Assembly: GCF_003688995.1 (NCBI RefSeq)
Contig: NZ_PENI01000011.1
Span: forward strand, 1 to 64,000
Length of the DNA stretch: 64,000 nucleotides
DNA from: Streptomyces shenzhenensis
Lineage (GTDB): Bacteria > Actinomycetota > Actinomycetes > Streptomycetales > Streptomycetaceae
Direction of reading: 5' to 3'
Shown: positions 45,506-53,523 of the stretch, piece after piece
Layout of the letters: the number at the start of each line of letters is the position of its first letter
Numbering within the stretch: the first letter of the stretch is position 1
Position numbers and translations under genes: made by a program
The notes under the pieces: generated by a model
What the model saw: the letters and a program-made list of their open reading frames with translations, nothing else
Told to the model about the DNA's origin: nothing
Database searches by the model: none

Positions 45506-46384
45506 ATGTCAGAACAAGCCATCGCATCCGACCGGCGGGCCGTGCCCGGCGACAGCGAGTTCGACCGCGACACGGCCGTCTCCCGCCGCGAGCCCGGCGT
45601 CTACGACATCGACCTCCGGGCCGGCTGGACGATCGGCAACGCGGTCAACGGCGGCTATCTGCTCGCCGTTCTCGGCCGGGCCCTCGCGGACGCCCTTCCG
45701 CATTCCGACCCGTTCACCGTCTCCGCGCACTATCTGACCGCATCCCGGCCCGGCCCGGCCGTCGTGCGCACCGAGACCGTGCGCACCGGCCGCACCCTCT
45801 CCACCGGCCAGGCCTCCCTCTACCAGCGCGACGAACACGGCGACGAGGTCGAGCGCCTCCGCGTCCTCGCGTCCTACGGCGATCTCGACGCGCTCCCGGA
45901 CGACGTCCGTACGACGGCGACACCGCCCGCGCTCCCGCCCATGGACCAGTGCTTCGGCCCCCAGGACGGGCCGACCCCGGTGGCCGGCGGGTCGGCCATC
46001 ACCGGCCGGCTGATGCTGAAGCTCGACCCCGCCACCCTCGGCTGGGCGCTCGGCGCGCCCTCCGGCAAGGGGGAGATGCGCTCCTGGTTCGGCCTCGCGG
46101 ACGGCCGGGACGCCGACCCCCTCTCGCTGCTGCTCGCGGTCGACGCCCTGCCGCCCACCGCCTTCGAACTCGGCCTGTCCGGCTGGGTTCCCACGGTCGA
46201 GCTGACCGTGCATGTGCGCCACCGCCCGGCGCCCGGCCCGCTGCGGGTGTCGATCACCACCCGCAACCTGGCCGGGGGCTTCCTGGAGGAGGACGCCGAG
46301 GTCTGGGACAGCTCGGACCGGCTGGTCGCCCAGTCCAGGCAACTGGCCCGGGTCAGGCTCGGCCGGCCCGCCAACCGGCCGTAG
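45506..46384 (+). CDS. Acyl-CoA thioesterase family protein (TesB-like double hotdog)
   Basis: A 292-aa protein with two hotdog folds. WTIGNAVNGGYLLAVLGRAL (about residues 33-52) is the first active-site region, HYLTASRPGPAVVRTETVRTGRTLSTGQASLYQ the first sheet, and PTVELTVHVRHRPAPGPLRVSI with FLEEDAEVWDSSDRLVAQSRQLARV the second. It probably hydrolyses acyl-CoA esters. The ATG at 45506 is preferred over a TTG five codons upstream. A 6-bp GGCCCC/GGGGCC hairpin follows the stop. A fatty-acid-type TetR regulator lies 600 bp downstream, a plausible link. Confidence 0.85.
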   Translation: MSEQAIASDRRAVPGDSEFDRDTAVSRREPGVYDIDLRAGWTIGNAVNGGYLLAVLGRALADALPHSDPFTVSAHYLTASRPGPAVVRTETVRTGRTLSTGQASLYQRDEHGDEVERLRVLASYGDLDALPDDVRTTATPPALPPMDQCFGPQDGPTPVAGGSAITGRLMLKLDPATLGWALGAPSGKGEMRSWFGLADGRDADPLSLLLAVDALPPTAFELGLSGWVPTVELTVHVRHRPAPGPLRVSITTRNLAGGFLEEDAEVWDSSDRLVAQSRQLARVRLGRPANRP

Positions 46385-46389
46385 CCATC

Positions 46390-46404
46390 GGCCCCTTCGG
46401 GGCC
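46390..46404 (+). terminator. Short hairpin after the thioesterase gene
   Basis: GGCCCC (46390-46395) and GGGGCC (46399-46404) form a 6-bp stem with a TTC loop, immediately after the stop at 46384. Confidence 0.6.
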
Positions 46405-46514
46405 CGCGCCGGGCGTTCTCCAGCACGAACTCGACGAGACCCGGGGCAAGTTCATCCGGATGCCCGAGGGCCTCGGAGGGATCCCGGGTGCGCGTCACGC
46501 TCTCCATCACGTAG

Positions 46515-46907
46515 CCGGAGAGCGCGGCGCGCCCGGGGCCTCGCCCCACGGCGCCCGCACCGACCGGCCTGACCGCCGATGAGTCGCGGGTCCTGTCCGT
46601 CCTGGCCGCCGCCCTCGGCTCGGCGCTGCGCAAGGTGATGGCCGCCCCGCCGGCCGGCCGCCGAGGTCATCAGCCGGCGCATCCTGGTCGACGCCACCCG
46701 CTGGAAGAGCGGGCCGCAGCAGGCGGTCGACCTCTGCTGGGCGAACCGGTGCGCCGGCAGTCCGGCGTCGAACTCGCCGACGCCTGGGAGGTGCTGCGCC
46801 GCGAGGTGGAAGAGCGCCCGGGCGGGATCGAGGTCACCGTGCGCGTGCGGCGGGACCACCTCGACATGTCGGCGCACGCTCGCCTCGGTGCTGACCGGGT
46901 CCGTTGA
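46515..46907 (+). other. Orphan coding-like fragment between thioesterase and TetR genes
   Basis: One + strand frame stays open from 46515 to 46907 with codon-like GC bias in places. It reads GLTADESRVLSVLAAALGSALRKVMA early on (reminiscent of a MarR C-terminal helix) and VELADAWEVLRREVEERPGG near the end. There is no convincing ribosome-binding site (the GTG/ATG at 46635-46640 is the best candidate, about 90 codons) and no recognisable complete domain. The flanks (46405-46514) show nothing. It is most likely a gene remnant. Confidence 0.35.
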
Positions 46908-46991
46908 CAAAGGGGCCGGCGTCCGGCTGACGTTCCCGACGGCGCGCGCCGCCCGTCAGCTGCTCGCCCCGCCCGTGCGGGCCGGTTCCGC

Positions 46992-47618
46992 TCAGTCTCG
47001 CCAGTGCAGGCGGCCGATGCCGATCAGCCGGAGCCGGCGGGTCGCGGCCTGGGTGACCCGCTCGCGCTCCGCGTCCGGCGCCTCCAGGGTCTCCAGGAAC
47101 AGCGAGGCGGTGCTGATCATCTGGTCGACGTAGAGGTGGGCCAGCATCAGCAGGTCGTCGTCGTGCCAGCCCGCGGCCTCCGGGTCCTCGGCCAGCTCGG
47201 CCTTCACCTCCTCGGCGAACCGCGCCAGCTGGTCCCGGATGGCCTCGCGCACCGGCTGCACCCCGCCGTGCCGCTCCCGGGCGACGAAGCGGACGTGGGC
47301 GGGGTGCGTCTGCACATGGCGGGCGATCAACCCGATGGCGCGGGCGATGCGTTCGTCGCCGTCACCGGCCGCGGAGACCGTCGTGCGCACCATCGGGTGC
47401 AGGCTGCCGAGCGCCTCGTCGACCAGGGCCACACCGAGGTCCGCGATGGAGCGGAAGTGCCGGTAGAAGGCGGTCGGGGCGACCCCGACGGCGCGGGTGA
47501 CCTCGCGCAGGCCCAGGCTGCTCAGGCTCTGCTCCTCCAGCAGTCCCAACGCCGCGTCCAGGAGCGCCTGCCGGGTCTTCTGCTTCTGGGCCTGCCGGAT
47601 GCCGAGGGTGTGACTCAT
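46992..47618 (-). CDS. TetR-family regulator, FabR/DesT-like
   Basis: A 208-aa regulator. The N-terminal helix-turn-helix (RQALLDAALGLLEEQSLSSLGLREVTRAVGVAPTAFYRHF, residues about 15-55) continues as RSIADLGVALVDEALGSL. The PTAFYRHF...LG.ALVDE sequence is, from memory, typical of FabR and DesT, which tune unsaturated fatty-acid synthesis by sensing acyl-CoA. The ATG at 47618 is used. A near-palindrome TAACAACTGTTC lies 11 bp upstream of the start, and a second copy lies 45 bp beyond it in the divergent promoter region. Autoregulation and control of the divergent small gene are likely. Confidence 0.88.
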   Translation of the reverse strand: MSHTLGIRQAQKQKTRQALLDAALGLLEEQSLSSLGLREVTRAVGVAPTAFYRHFRSIADLGVALVDEALGSLHPMVRTTVSAAGDGDERIARAIGLIARHVQTHPAHVRFVARERHGGVQPVREAIRDQLARFAEEVKAELAEDPEAAGWHDDDLLMLAHLYVDQMISTASLFLETLEAPDAERERVTQAATRRLRLIGIGRLHWRD

Positions 47619-47628
47619 GTCATCCAGT

Positions 47629-47640
47629 TAACAACTGTTC
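47629..47640. promoter_or_regulatory. Operator-like palindrome 1 for the TetR regulator
   Basis: TAACAACTGTTC has AACA(AC)TGTT symmetry with consensus GAACANNTGTTC. It sits immediately upstream of the tetR start codon. Confidence 0.6.
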
Positions 47641-47684
47641 TCCAGAATGGGAAAGCCGCCCGCCGCGTTAGACTCAGCAGTCAG

Positions 47685-47697
47685 TGAACAACTGTAA
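47685..47697. promoter_or_regulatory. Operator-like palindrome 2 for the TetR regulator
   Basis: TGAACAACTGTAA repeats the AACAACTGT core of the site at 47629, on the side of the divergent small membrane protein gene. TAGACT at 47669-47674 could be a -10 box for that gene, which would place this site at its transcription start. Confidence 0.55.
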
Positions 47698-47750
47698 CCG
47701 CAGTGGTTCGCCGAGACTTCACGAGAGCACCTCGGAGGGGATCGCATCCC

Positions 47751-47918
47751 ATGCTGTTCATCGTCGCCGCACTCCTGCTGCTGGGCGTCCTGATGGGCAC
47801 CGTCGCCCATGCGCCGCTGCCCTTCACCGCCGGCGCGGCCGTCGCCATCGCCGTCTGGCTCGGTGTCTTCGCCCTCCGCGAACGCCACGCCCGCCGCCGG
47901 GGCCCGTCGGCCCACTGA
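47751..47918 (+). CDS. Small two-helix membrane protein
   Basis: A 55-aa hydrophobic protein: helix one LFIVAALLLLGVLMGTVAH, a short loop, helix two FTAGAAVAIAVWLGVFAL, then a basic tail RERHARRRGPSAH that should face the cytoplasm. The ATG at 47751 follows GGAGGGG at a long spacing of about 13 nt; an in-frame upstream start at 47703 would add a non-hydrophobic leader. It is divergent from the FabR/DesT-like gene and near its operator-like sites, and is probably its target. No family is recognised. Confidence 0.65.
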   Translation: MLFIVAALLLLGVLMGTVAHAPLPFTAGAAVAIAVWLGVFALRERHARRRGPSAH

Positions 47919-47979
47919 CCCCGACGCACCGCATCCGCACCCCACCGCCGAACCAGCCGACCGTCGGGAGCTGACCACC

Positions 47980-48246
47980 ATGCACCTCACCGCACCGGCA
48001 ACCCGCCGTCCCGGTACGCGCGACGCCGACGGCATGGCCGTCGCGTCCTTCATCCTCGGCCTGCTCGGCCTTCTCGTCCTCAATCTCGTCCTCGGCCCCA
48101 TCGCCATCGCGCTGGCCGGTGTCGCCCTGTGGCGCGGCACCGCCCGCCCCGGCCGCGCCGTCCTCGGCCTCGCGCTGGGCGGCGCCGACCTGCTGGTCCT
48201 GGTGGCCCTCGTGCAGGCCGACGGGACGGTCTCCTGGAGCTTCTGA
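47980..48246 (+). CDS. DUF4190 small membrane protein
   Basis: An 88-aa protein with a DUF4190-like core: GMAVASFILGLLGLLVLNLVLGPIAIALAGVALWR forms the first hairpin of helices and GRAVLGLALGGADLLVLVALV the last. Family members are small membrane proteins of unknown role, frequent in Streptomyces. The ATG at 47980 has GGGAG 9 nt upstream. It lies 61 bp after the preceding small membrane gene in the same direction, so the two probably form an operon. Confidence 0.75.
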   Translation: MHLTAPATRRPGTRDADGMAVASFILGLLGLLVLNLVLGPIAIALAGVALWRGTARPGRAVLGLALGGADLLVLVALVQADGTVSWSF

Positions 48247-48394
48247 GCCGGGCGCCCGCCACTGCTCGCGGCACGACCCCGGCACCGCGGGGATGGGCGC
48301 CAGGGCACGGACCGCACCCGCCGCCCCGACTGGCCGAGAGCAGCCCCACACCCCCCGAGGCCGCCGGAGGAGGCGCCGTAGAATCGGCCTCACC

Positions 48395-49558
48395 ATGGCA
48401 TACCTCGACCACGCCGCGACCACCCCGATGCTCCCGCAGGCGGCGGAGACATTCACCGCCCACCTGAGCGTCACCGGCAACGCGTCCTCGCTGCACGCCT
48501 CCGGCCGGCAGGCCCGCCGTACGGTCGAGGAGTCCCGGGAAGCCCTCGCGGAGGCGCTGGGCGCCCGCCCCAGCGAGGTCGTCCTCACCTCCGGCGGCAC
48601 CGAGGCCGACAACCTCGCCGTCAAGGGCCTGTACTGGGCCCGCCGTGCCGCCGACCCGGCCCGCACCCGCGTCCTGTCCAGCCCCGTCGAACACCACGCG
48701 GTCCTCGACGCCGTCCACTGGCTCGGCGAGCACGAGGGCGCCACCGTCGAGTACCTCCCCGTCGACCGGTACGGCCGCGTCCACCCGGACGCCCTGCGCG
48801 AGGCCATCGCACGCAACCCCGACGATGTCGCCCTGGCCACGGTCATGTGGGCCAACAACGAGATCGGCACCCTCCAGCCGGTCCGTGAACTGGCCGATGC
48901 GGCGGGCGAGTTCGACATCCCGCTGCACGCCGACGCGGTGCAGGCGTTCGGCCAGGTTCCGGTCGACTTCGCCGCCTCCGGGCTCGCCGCGATGACCGTC
49001 TCCGGTCACAAGATCGGCGGTCCGTACGGCATCGGGGCCCTGCTCCTCGGCCGTGAGTACACCCCCGTACCTGTCCTGCACGGCGGCGGCCAGGAACGGC
49101 ATGTCCGCTCCGGCACCCTCGACGTCCCAGCCATCGCCTCCTTCGCCGTCGCCGGCCGGCTGGCGGCCGGTCAGCAGGCCTGGTTCGCCCGTGAGATCGG
49201 CGCCCTGCGCGACGAACTCGTCACGGCCGTGCGCTCCGCGGTGCCGGACGCCATCCTCGGCGGCGACCCCGTGGACCGGCTGCCGGCCAACGCCCACTTC
49301 ACCTTCCCCGGCTGCGAGGGCGACTCGCTGCTGCTCCTGCTGGACGCCCAGGGCATCGAGTGCTCCACCGGCTCCGCCTGCACCGCGGGCGTCGCCCAGC
49401 CCAGCCACGTCCTGCTGGCCACCGGCACCGACCCGGACCTGGCCCGCGGCACCCTCCGCTTCTCCCTGGGCCACACCTCCACCCAGGCCGACGTGGAGGC
49501 CGTCGCCAAGGCCATCGGCCCCGCGGTGGAACGAGCCCGCGCAGCCGGCCTCACCTAG
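48395..49558 (+). CDS. Cysteine desulfurase (IscS/NifS type)
   Basis: A 387-aa PLP enzyme that takes sulfur from cysteine. Landmarks are MAYLDHAATTPMLP at the N-terminus, LTSGGTEADNLAVKG, HADAVQAFGQVPVD, the PLP lysine in SGHKIGGPYG (about residue 205) and the catalytic Cys in STGSACTAG (about residue 327). The ATG at 48395 is used. With mnmA 0.9 kb downstream it is the likely sulfur donor for tRNA 2-thiouridine at position 34, and may also supply Fe-S assembly. A strong hairpin after the stop separates it from the amidase gene. Confidence 0.94.
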   Translation: MAYLDHAATTPMLPQAAETFTAHLSVTGNASSLHASGRQARRTVEESREALAEALGARPSEVVLTSGGTEADNLAVKGLYWARRAADPARTRVLSSPVEHHAVLDAVHWLGEHEGATVEYLPVDRYGRVHPDALREAIARNPDDVALATVMWANNEIGTLQPVRELADAAGEFDIPLHADAVQAFGQVPVDFAASGLAAMTVSGHKIGGPYGIGALLLGREYTPVPVLHGGGQERHVRSGTLDVPAIASFAVAGRLAAGQQAWFAREIGALRDELVTAVRSAVPDAILGGDPVDRLPANAHFTFPGCEGDSLLLLLDAQGIECSTGSACTAGVAQPSHVLLATGTDPDLARGTLRFSLGHTSTQADVEAVAKAIGPAVERARAAGLT

Positions 49559-49566
49559 GGCCTCTC

Positions 49567-49607
49567 GTTTGGATCATGCCGGGCCCCTGATCCGGCCTGA
49601 TCCAAAC
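49567..49607. terminator. Bidirectional terminator between convergent genes
   Basis: GTTTGGATCA (49567-49576) and TGATCCAAAC (49598-49607) are perfect 10-bp arms with an inner GCCGG/CCGGC stem. AAAA follows on the + strand, giving a T-run when read from the amidase side. The element lies between the desulfurase stop (49558) and the amidase stop (49702). Confidence 0.85.
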
Positions 49608-49701
49608 AAAAGACCCTGGCCGAAGGCCCGCGGCGCCGCTCGACCTGCCCCGCCGGCACCCGACACGGCCGGCTGCACCCGGCCGAGCGGGCCTGCCGGC
49701 G

Positions 49702-50382
49702 TCACACTGCCGACGCCGATGCCTTCGGCCGGTCGGTCGATGTCTCGCGCACCAACCGCAGGTACCGGTCCCAGTCCCAGTGGCGCCCCGGGTCCGTGTG
49801 GTCCGTACCGGGCACCTCCACATGACCGATGATGTGCTTCCGGTCCACGGGTATGCCGTAGCGCCCGCATATCGCGGCCGTCAGCCGCGCGGAGGCCGCG
49901 TACATCTCGTCCGTGAAGGAGGAGGCGCGCTCCACGAACCCCTCGTGCTCGATGCCGACGCTGCGCTCGTTGTACTCCCGGTTCCCCGCGTGGAACGCCA
50001 CGTCCAGCTCGCGCACCAGCTGGGTGATCCGGCCGTCCTTGCGGACGATGTAGTGCGAGGCAGCCCCGTGCCCCGGGTCCTGGAAGACCTGCACCGCGCT
50101 GCGGTAGCCGCCCTGCGTGACATGGACCACCACCCGGTCGATCGAGTAGTCGGCCGGCCGGTCCGCCCGCCGGTAGTTCGCCGAGGACGCCGCCACCCAG
50201 CGCGCGCCCCGGAAGTCCACCGCGCCCGCCACCCGCGGCTTCTCCACCCCCGGGAGCCGCCACCACAGGTGGGCCAGCTCCTCGCGGGCCAGCGCGGCCG
50301 TGCCCACCGCCGCCACGGCGCCGCCGACCAGCAGCGCACGCCTGCCCAGCTTCCGGTCGCTGTCCCGCTTTCGCTCCCCCAT
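49702..50382 (-). CDS. Tat-exported N-acetylmuramoyl-L-alanine amidase (amidase_2/PGRP)
   Basis: A 226-aa peptidoglycan hydrolase. The twin-arginine signal is visible as KLGRRALLVGG followed by AVAAVGTAALA. The amidase_2 domain (about residues 75-215) has zinc-ligand positions in VVVHVTQGG and GHVEVPGTDHTDPG, with FHAGNREYNERSVGIEHEG in between. No separate wall-binding domain follows. The ATG at 50382 lacks a good ribosome-binding site; no better start is seen. Divergent from mnmA with 60 bp between, so the promoters must be very close. Confidence 0.9.
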   Translation of the reverse strand: MGERKRDSDRKLGRRALLVGGAVAAVGTAALAREELAHLWWRLPGVEKPRVAGAVDFRGARWVAASSANYRRADRPADYSIDRVVVHVTQGGYRSAVQVFQDPGHGAASHYIVRKDGRITQLVRELDVAFHAGNREYNERSVGIEHEGFVERASSFTDEMYAASARLTAAICGRYGIPVDRKHIIGHVEVPGTDHTDPGRHWDWDRYLRLVRETSTDRPKASASAV

Positions 50383-50442
50383 GTGATCGTCAACGGATAC
50401 TCGCGAGCCCGGGTTCCCGCGTCCCCGTACTCTGGAGGGGTT

Positions 50443-51573
50443 ATGACTGACACCCCGCAGCGCACCCGTCCCCTCCGCGTCCTCGCCGCCATGTCGGGCG
50501 GCGTCGACTCCGCCGTGGCCGCCGCCCGCGCGGCCGAGGCGGGCCACGACGTGACCGGCGTCCACCTCGCGCTCTCCGCGAATCCGCAGTCGTTCCGCAC
50601 CGGCGCCCGGGGCTGCTGCACCATAGAGGACTCGCGCGACGCCCGCCGCGCCGCCGACGTCATCGGCATCCCGTTCTACGTCTGGGACCTCGCCGACCGC
50701 TTCCGGGAGGACGTGGTCGAGGACTTCGTCGCCGAGTACGAGGCCGGCCGCACCCCCAACCCGTGCCTGCGCTGCAACGAGAAGATCAAGTTCGCCGCGC
50801 TCCTGGACAAGGCGCTGGCCCTGGGTTTCGACGCGGTCTGCACCGGCCACTACGCGAAGATCGTGACGCGCCTCGACGGCACCCGTGAGCTGCACCGCGC
50901 CTCCGACCTCGCCAAGGACCAGTCGTACGTGCTCGGCGTGCTGGACGACCGGCAGCTGGCGCACGCGATGTTCCCGCTGGGCGACACGGTGACCACCAAG
51001 GACGAGATCCGCGCCGAGGCCGAGCGCCGCGGGCTCGCCGTCGCCAGGAAGCCCGACTCGCACGACATCTGCTTCATCGCGGACGGCGACACCCAGGGCT
51101 TCCTCGCCCGGCGGCTCGGCACGGCCGAGGGTGACATCGTCGACGAGACCGGCGCCAAGCTGGGCACCCACGAGGGGGCGTACGGCTTCACCATCGGCCA
51201 GCGCAAGGGGCTGCGCATCGGCACCCCGGCCCCGGACGGCAAGCCCCGCTACGTCCTCGACATCTCCCCGGTGACCAACACCGTGACGGTCGGCCCGGCC
51301 GGCGCCCTGGACGTCACCGCGCTGACCGCGATCAAGCCCCGCTGGTGCGGCGCGGCCCCCGCCGGCCCCGGCAGCTACTCGGCCCAGCTGCGCGCGCACG
51401 GCGACGAGACCGAGGTGCGTGCCGGACTGGTGGACGGCGCCCTGGAGGTGTCGTTCACGGCCCCGGTCCGCGGCATCGCCCCCGGCCAGGCGATCGTCCT
51501 GTACGACGGCACGCGCGTGGTGGGCTCGGCGACGATCGCGTCGACCACGCGCGCGACGGCCGCGGCGGTGTAG
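50443..51573 (+). CDS. mnmA: tRNA-specific 2-thiouridylase MnmA
   Basis: A 376-aa ATP-dependent enzyme that puts sulfur on uridine-34 of Glu, Gln and Lys tRNAs. The PP-loop motif is SGGVDS (about residues 18-23). The two active-site cysteines are in PNPCLRCNEKIKF (about residue 110) and SHDICFI (about residue 208). GTGHYAK-like CTGHYAKI and FTIGQRKGL are typical. The ATG at 50443 follows TGGAGGGG. Sulfur probably comes from the cysteine desulfurase encoded just upstream. Confidence 0.96.
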   Translation: MTDTPQRTRPLRVLAAMSGGVDSAVAAARAAEAGHDVTGVHLALSANPQSFRTGARGCCTIEDSRDARRAADVIGIPFYVWDLADRFREDVVEDFVAEYEAGRTPNPCLRCNEKIKFAALLDKALALGFDAVCTGHYAKIVTRLDGTRELHRASDLAKDQSYVLGVLDDRQLAHAMFPLGDTVTTKDEIRAEAERRGLAVARKPDSHDICFIADGDTQGFLARRLGTAEGDIVDETGAKLGTHEGAYGFTIGQRKGLRIGTPAPDGKPRYVLDISPVTNTVTVGPAGALDVTALTAIKPRWCGAAPAGPGSYSAQLRAHGDETEVRAGLVDGALEVSFTAPVRGIAPGQAIVLYDGTRVVGSATIASTTRATAAAV

Positions 51574-51654
51574 CCACACCCCGGCGGCTCCGGGAGGGCG
51601 CTGCGGGTCCGTCCTGAGCCGGTCCGGTGAAGTCTGCTGCGGTTCGGCAGCGCC

Positions 51655-51740
51655 CTGAAGGGGCGCGGGGAACTGCGCGACCAGCCACGATGGTGCCGCG
51701 GACGACCGACGGCACATCGCGGCTTTTCCAGCGGAGCGCT
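51655..51740 (-). repeat. Single long copy of the intergenic repeat
   Basis: Read on the reverse strand from 51740, the element starts AGCGCTCCGCTGG (overlapping the hydrolase stop codon), continues GCGATGTGCCGTCGG and GCGGCACCATCGTGG, and ends in CTGGTCGCGCAGTTCCCCGC plus GCCCC. It is the same arrangement as at 9936 and 35355. Confidence 0.8.
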
Positions 51741-52516
51741 CAGCCGGCGAAGAACTCGGCCAGAACCGGGGCGAGGACGTCCGGGTCGACCATGTGGGTC
51801 TGGTCCTCCAGGGTGCGGAACGTGCCCCGGGGGGCCGCCTCCGCGACCTCCGCGGCCGACGTCCGCAGCCAGTCGGGGCTCGCCCCGCCCGCCACGGCCA
51901 GCACCGGCACGCCGATCGCCGCGATCCGCTCCCGCGGCAGCACACCGCCGCCCAGCATGGCGTCGTCGTACGCCAGGGTCGGTGCGATCGTCTCCATGTC
52001 GGCCCACATCGGGGACTGCCGGGCACCCTGGATCATCTGCTCGGCCAGCCCGGTGAGCCGCAGGAACAGCTCGACCGCGTCCCCACGCCGGCCCCGGGCG
52101 AGGGCCTCGGTGAGCCGCTCGGTGTACTCGGTGCGCTCCTTCTCCCCGCCGGGCTGGGCGAACGGCGGTTCGTACACGGCGACCTGACGGACCGGCAGGC
52201 CGCTCGCCGCCGCCTCCAGCGCCAGCGCGCCGCCCGACGAGACGCCGTACAGGGCCGCCTCGCCGCCCACCGCCTCGATCAGCGCCGCCAGGTCCTCGAC
52301 CTCACGGGCGACGGCGTAGGGCGGCGTGTCACCGCTCGCTCCGCGGCCCCGGCGGTCGTACACGACGGCGGTGAACCGGTCCGCGAGCCGCTTGGCCAGC
52401 GGGGCCAGCGTCCCGCCCGTCGACATCGCGCCGCTCACGAGGACGACGGCAGGGCCCGCTCCCGCGCGTCCGTACGCGAGGGGCGTGCCGTCAGGCGAAA
52501 TAATCTGCTTGTCCAT
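51740..52516 (-). CDS. Alpha/beta hydrolase
   Basis: A 258-aa soluble hydrolase. Strand-loop segments are VVLVSGAMSTGG (oxyanion), VVYDRRGRGASGDTPPYAVAREVEDLAALIEAV and the nucleophile elbow GVSSGG (ALYGVSSGGALAL, about residue 94). The late Asp is probably in VLAVAGGASPDWL and the His in LEDQTHMVDPDVLAPVL. The ATG at 52516 is preferred over an in-frame ATG 18 bp upstream. Esterase, lipase or C-C hydrolase activity cannot be distinguished. Its stop codon overlaps a repeat element. Confidence 0.85.
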   Translation of the reverse strand: MDKQIISPDGTPLAYGRAGAGPAVVLVSGAMSTGGTLAPLAKRLADRFTAVVYDRRGRGASGDTPPYAVAREVEDLAALIEAVGGEAALYGVSSGGALALEAAASGLPVRQVAVYEPPFAQPGGEKERTEYTERLTEALARGRRGDAVELFLRLTGLAEQMIQGARQSPMWADMETIAPTLAYDDAMLGGGVLPRERIAAIGVPVLAVAGGASPDWLRTSAAEVAEAAPRGTFRTLEDQTHMVDPDVLAPVLAEFFAG

Positions 52517-52566
52517 GCCTGTGCAGACTGCCATCCGGCACGCCGGTCATCGGTCAGACACTTCGG

Positions 52567-52905
52567 TCACGCCACTTCAGCGGGCGACACTTCCGCTTCG
52601 AAGAAGCACAGATGGTCCTTGATCCGGGCCACGTCGTCCTTGGGCTCCGGATAGCCCCAGACGAGGTCCGGCGCGTCCGGCAGCGACCAGTAGGACGCCG
52701 TGCCCTTGAAGGGGCAGTAGGTGTGGGTTTCGGAGGGGGTGAGGAGGTCGAGGCGCACGTCCTCGGCCGGGATGTAGTACCGCACGGGACAGCCGGTCTC
52801 GCGCAGCAGCAGGGGGCGGTCGGTCTCGGCGAGCACCTGGTCCCCGTGGACCACGCGCACGTGCTGCCCGCCCTGTTCGATGGTGATGGTGTGTCCTTCG
52901 GCCAT
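52567..52905 (-). CDS. DUF427 domain protein
   Basis: A 112-aa single-domain protein of the DUF427 family: GHTITIEQGGQHVRVVHGDQVLAETDRPLLLRE, then YYIPAEDVRLDLLTPSETHTYCPFKGTASYWS, the hallmark TYCPFKGxAxY motif at about residues 66-77, and VWGYPEPKDDVARIKDHLCFF. It is found widely in actinobacteria and its activity is not known to me. The ATG at 52905 is used. It is 50 bp from the start of the hydrolase gene on the same strand and divergent from the LOG-family gene. Confidence 0.88.
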   Translation of the reverse strand: MAEGHTITIEQGGQHVRVVHGDQVLAETDRPLLLRETGCPVRYYIPAEDVRLDLLTPSETHTYCPFKGTASYWSLPDAPDLVWGYPEPKDDVARIKDHLCFFEAEVSPAEVA

Positions 52906-52956
52906 ATAGGAACAGCACCCCTCGGCCCCGACTTCTTCCCGCGTACGGTGGGGCGC

Positions 52957-53496
52957 ATGAATATCTGCGTCTTCCTCTCCGCCGCCGACCTCGACGACCG
53001 CTACACGCGCCCCGCGCGCGACTTCGCGACCCTGATCGGCAAGGGCGGCCACACGCTGGTGTGGGGCGGTTCCGACGTGGGTCTGATGAAGGTCGTCGCG
53101 GACGGCGTGCAGGAGGCGGGCGGCAGCCTGCTCGGCGTCTCCGTGGAGTTCCTGGCGGCGAAGGCGCGGAACGGCGCGGACGAGATGGTGGTCGCCAAGG
53201 ACCTCGCCGAGCGCAAGCGGCTGCTGCTGGCGAAGGCCGACGCCGTGGTGATCATGGTGGGCGGCACCGGGACGCTCGACGAGGCCACCGAGATCCTGGA
53301 GCTGAAGAAGCACGGGCACACCGACAAGCCGGTCGTGCTCCTCAACACCGCGGGCTTCTACGACGGCCTCAAGGAGCAGTTCCGCCGGATGGAGGCCGAG
53401 GGCTTCCTGCCCCGGCCGCTGAGCGACCTGGTGTTCTTCGCCGAGGAGCCGGTCGGGGCGATGGCGTACCTGGAGGAGAGCCGGGGCATCGAGTGA
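52957..53496 (+). CDS. LOG-family protein (nucleoside 5'-monophosphate phosphoribohydrolase-like)
   Basis: A 179-aa Rossmann-like protein of the TIGR00730/LOG family. GGSDVGLMKVVADGVQEAGG is the first conserved block. VGGTGTLDEATEILEL stands for the PGGxGTxxE active-site motif, with Val replacing the Pro; both catalytic-type residues, R (AERKRLLLAKADAVVIM) and E, are present. Members cleave cytokinin-type riboside monophosphates or other nucleotides to base and ribose-5-phosphate. The ATG at 52957 is used. It is 27 bp upstream of the SDR gene and probably cotranscribed. Confidence 0.87.
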   Translation: MNICVFLSAADLDDRYTRPARDFATLIGKGGHTLVWGGSDVGLMKVVADGVQEAGGSLLGVSVEFLAAKARNGADEMVVAKDLAERKRLLLAKADAVVIMVGGTGTLDEATEILELKKHGHTDKPVVLLNTAGFYDGLKEQFRRMEAEGFLPRPLSDLVFFAEEPVGAMAYLEESRGIE

Positions 53497-53523
53497 CGTG
53501 TCGCCGATGCGACCATGGCCCGC

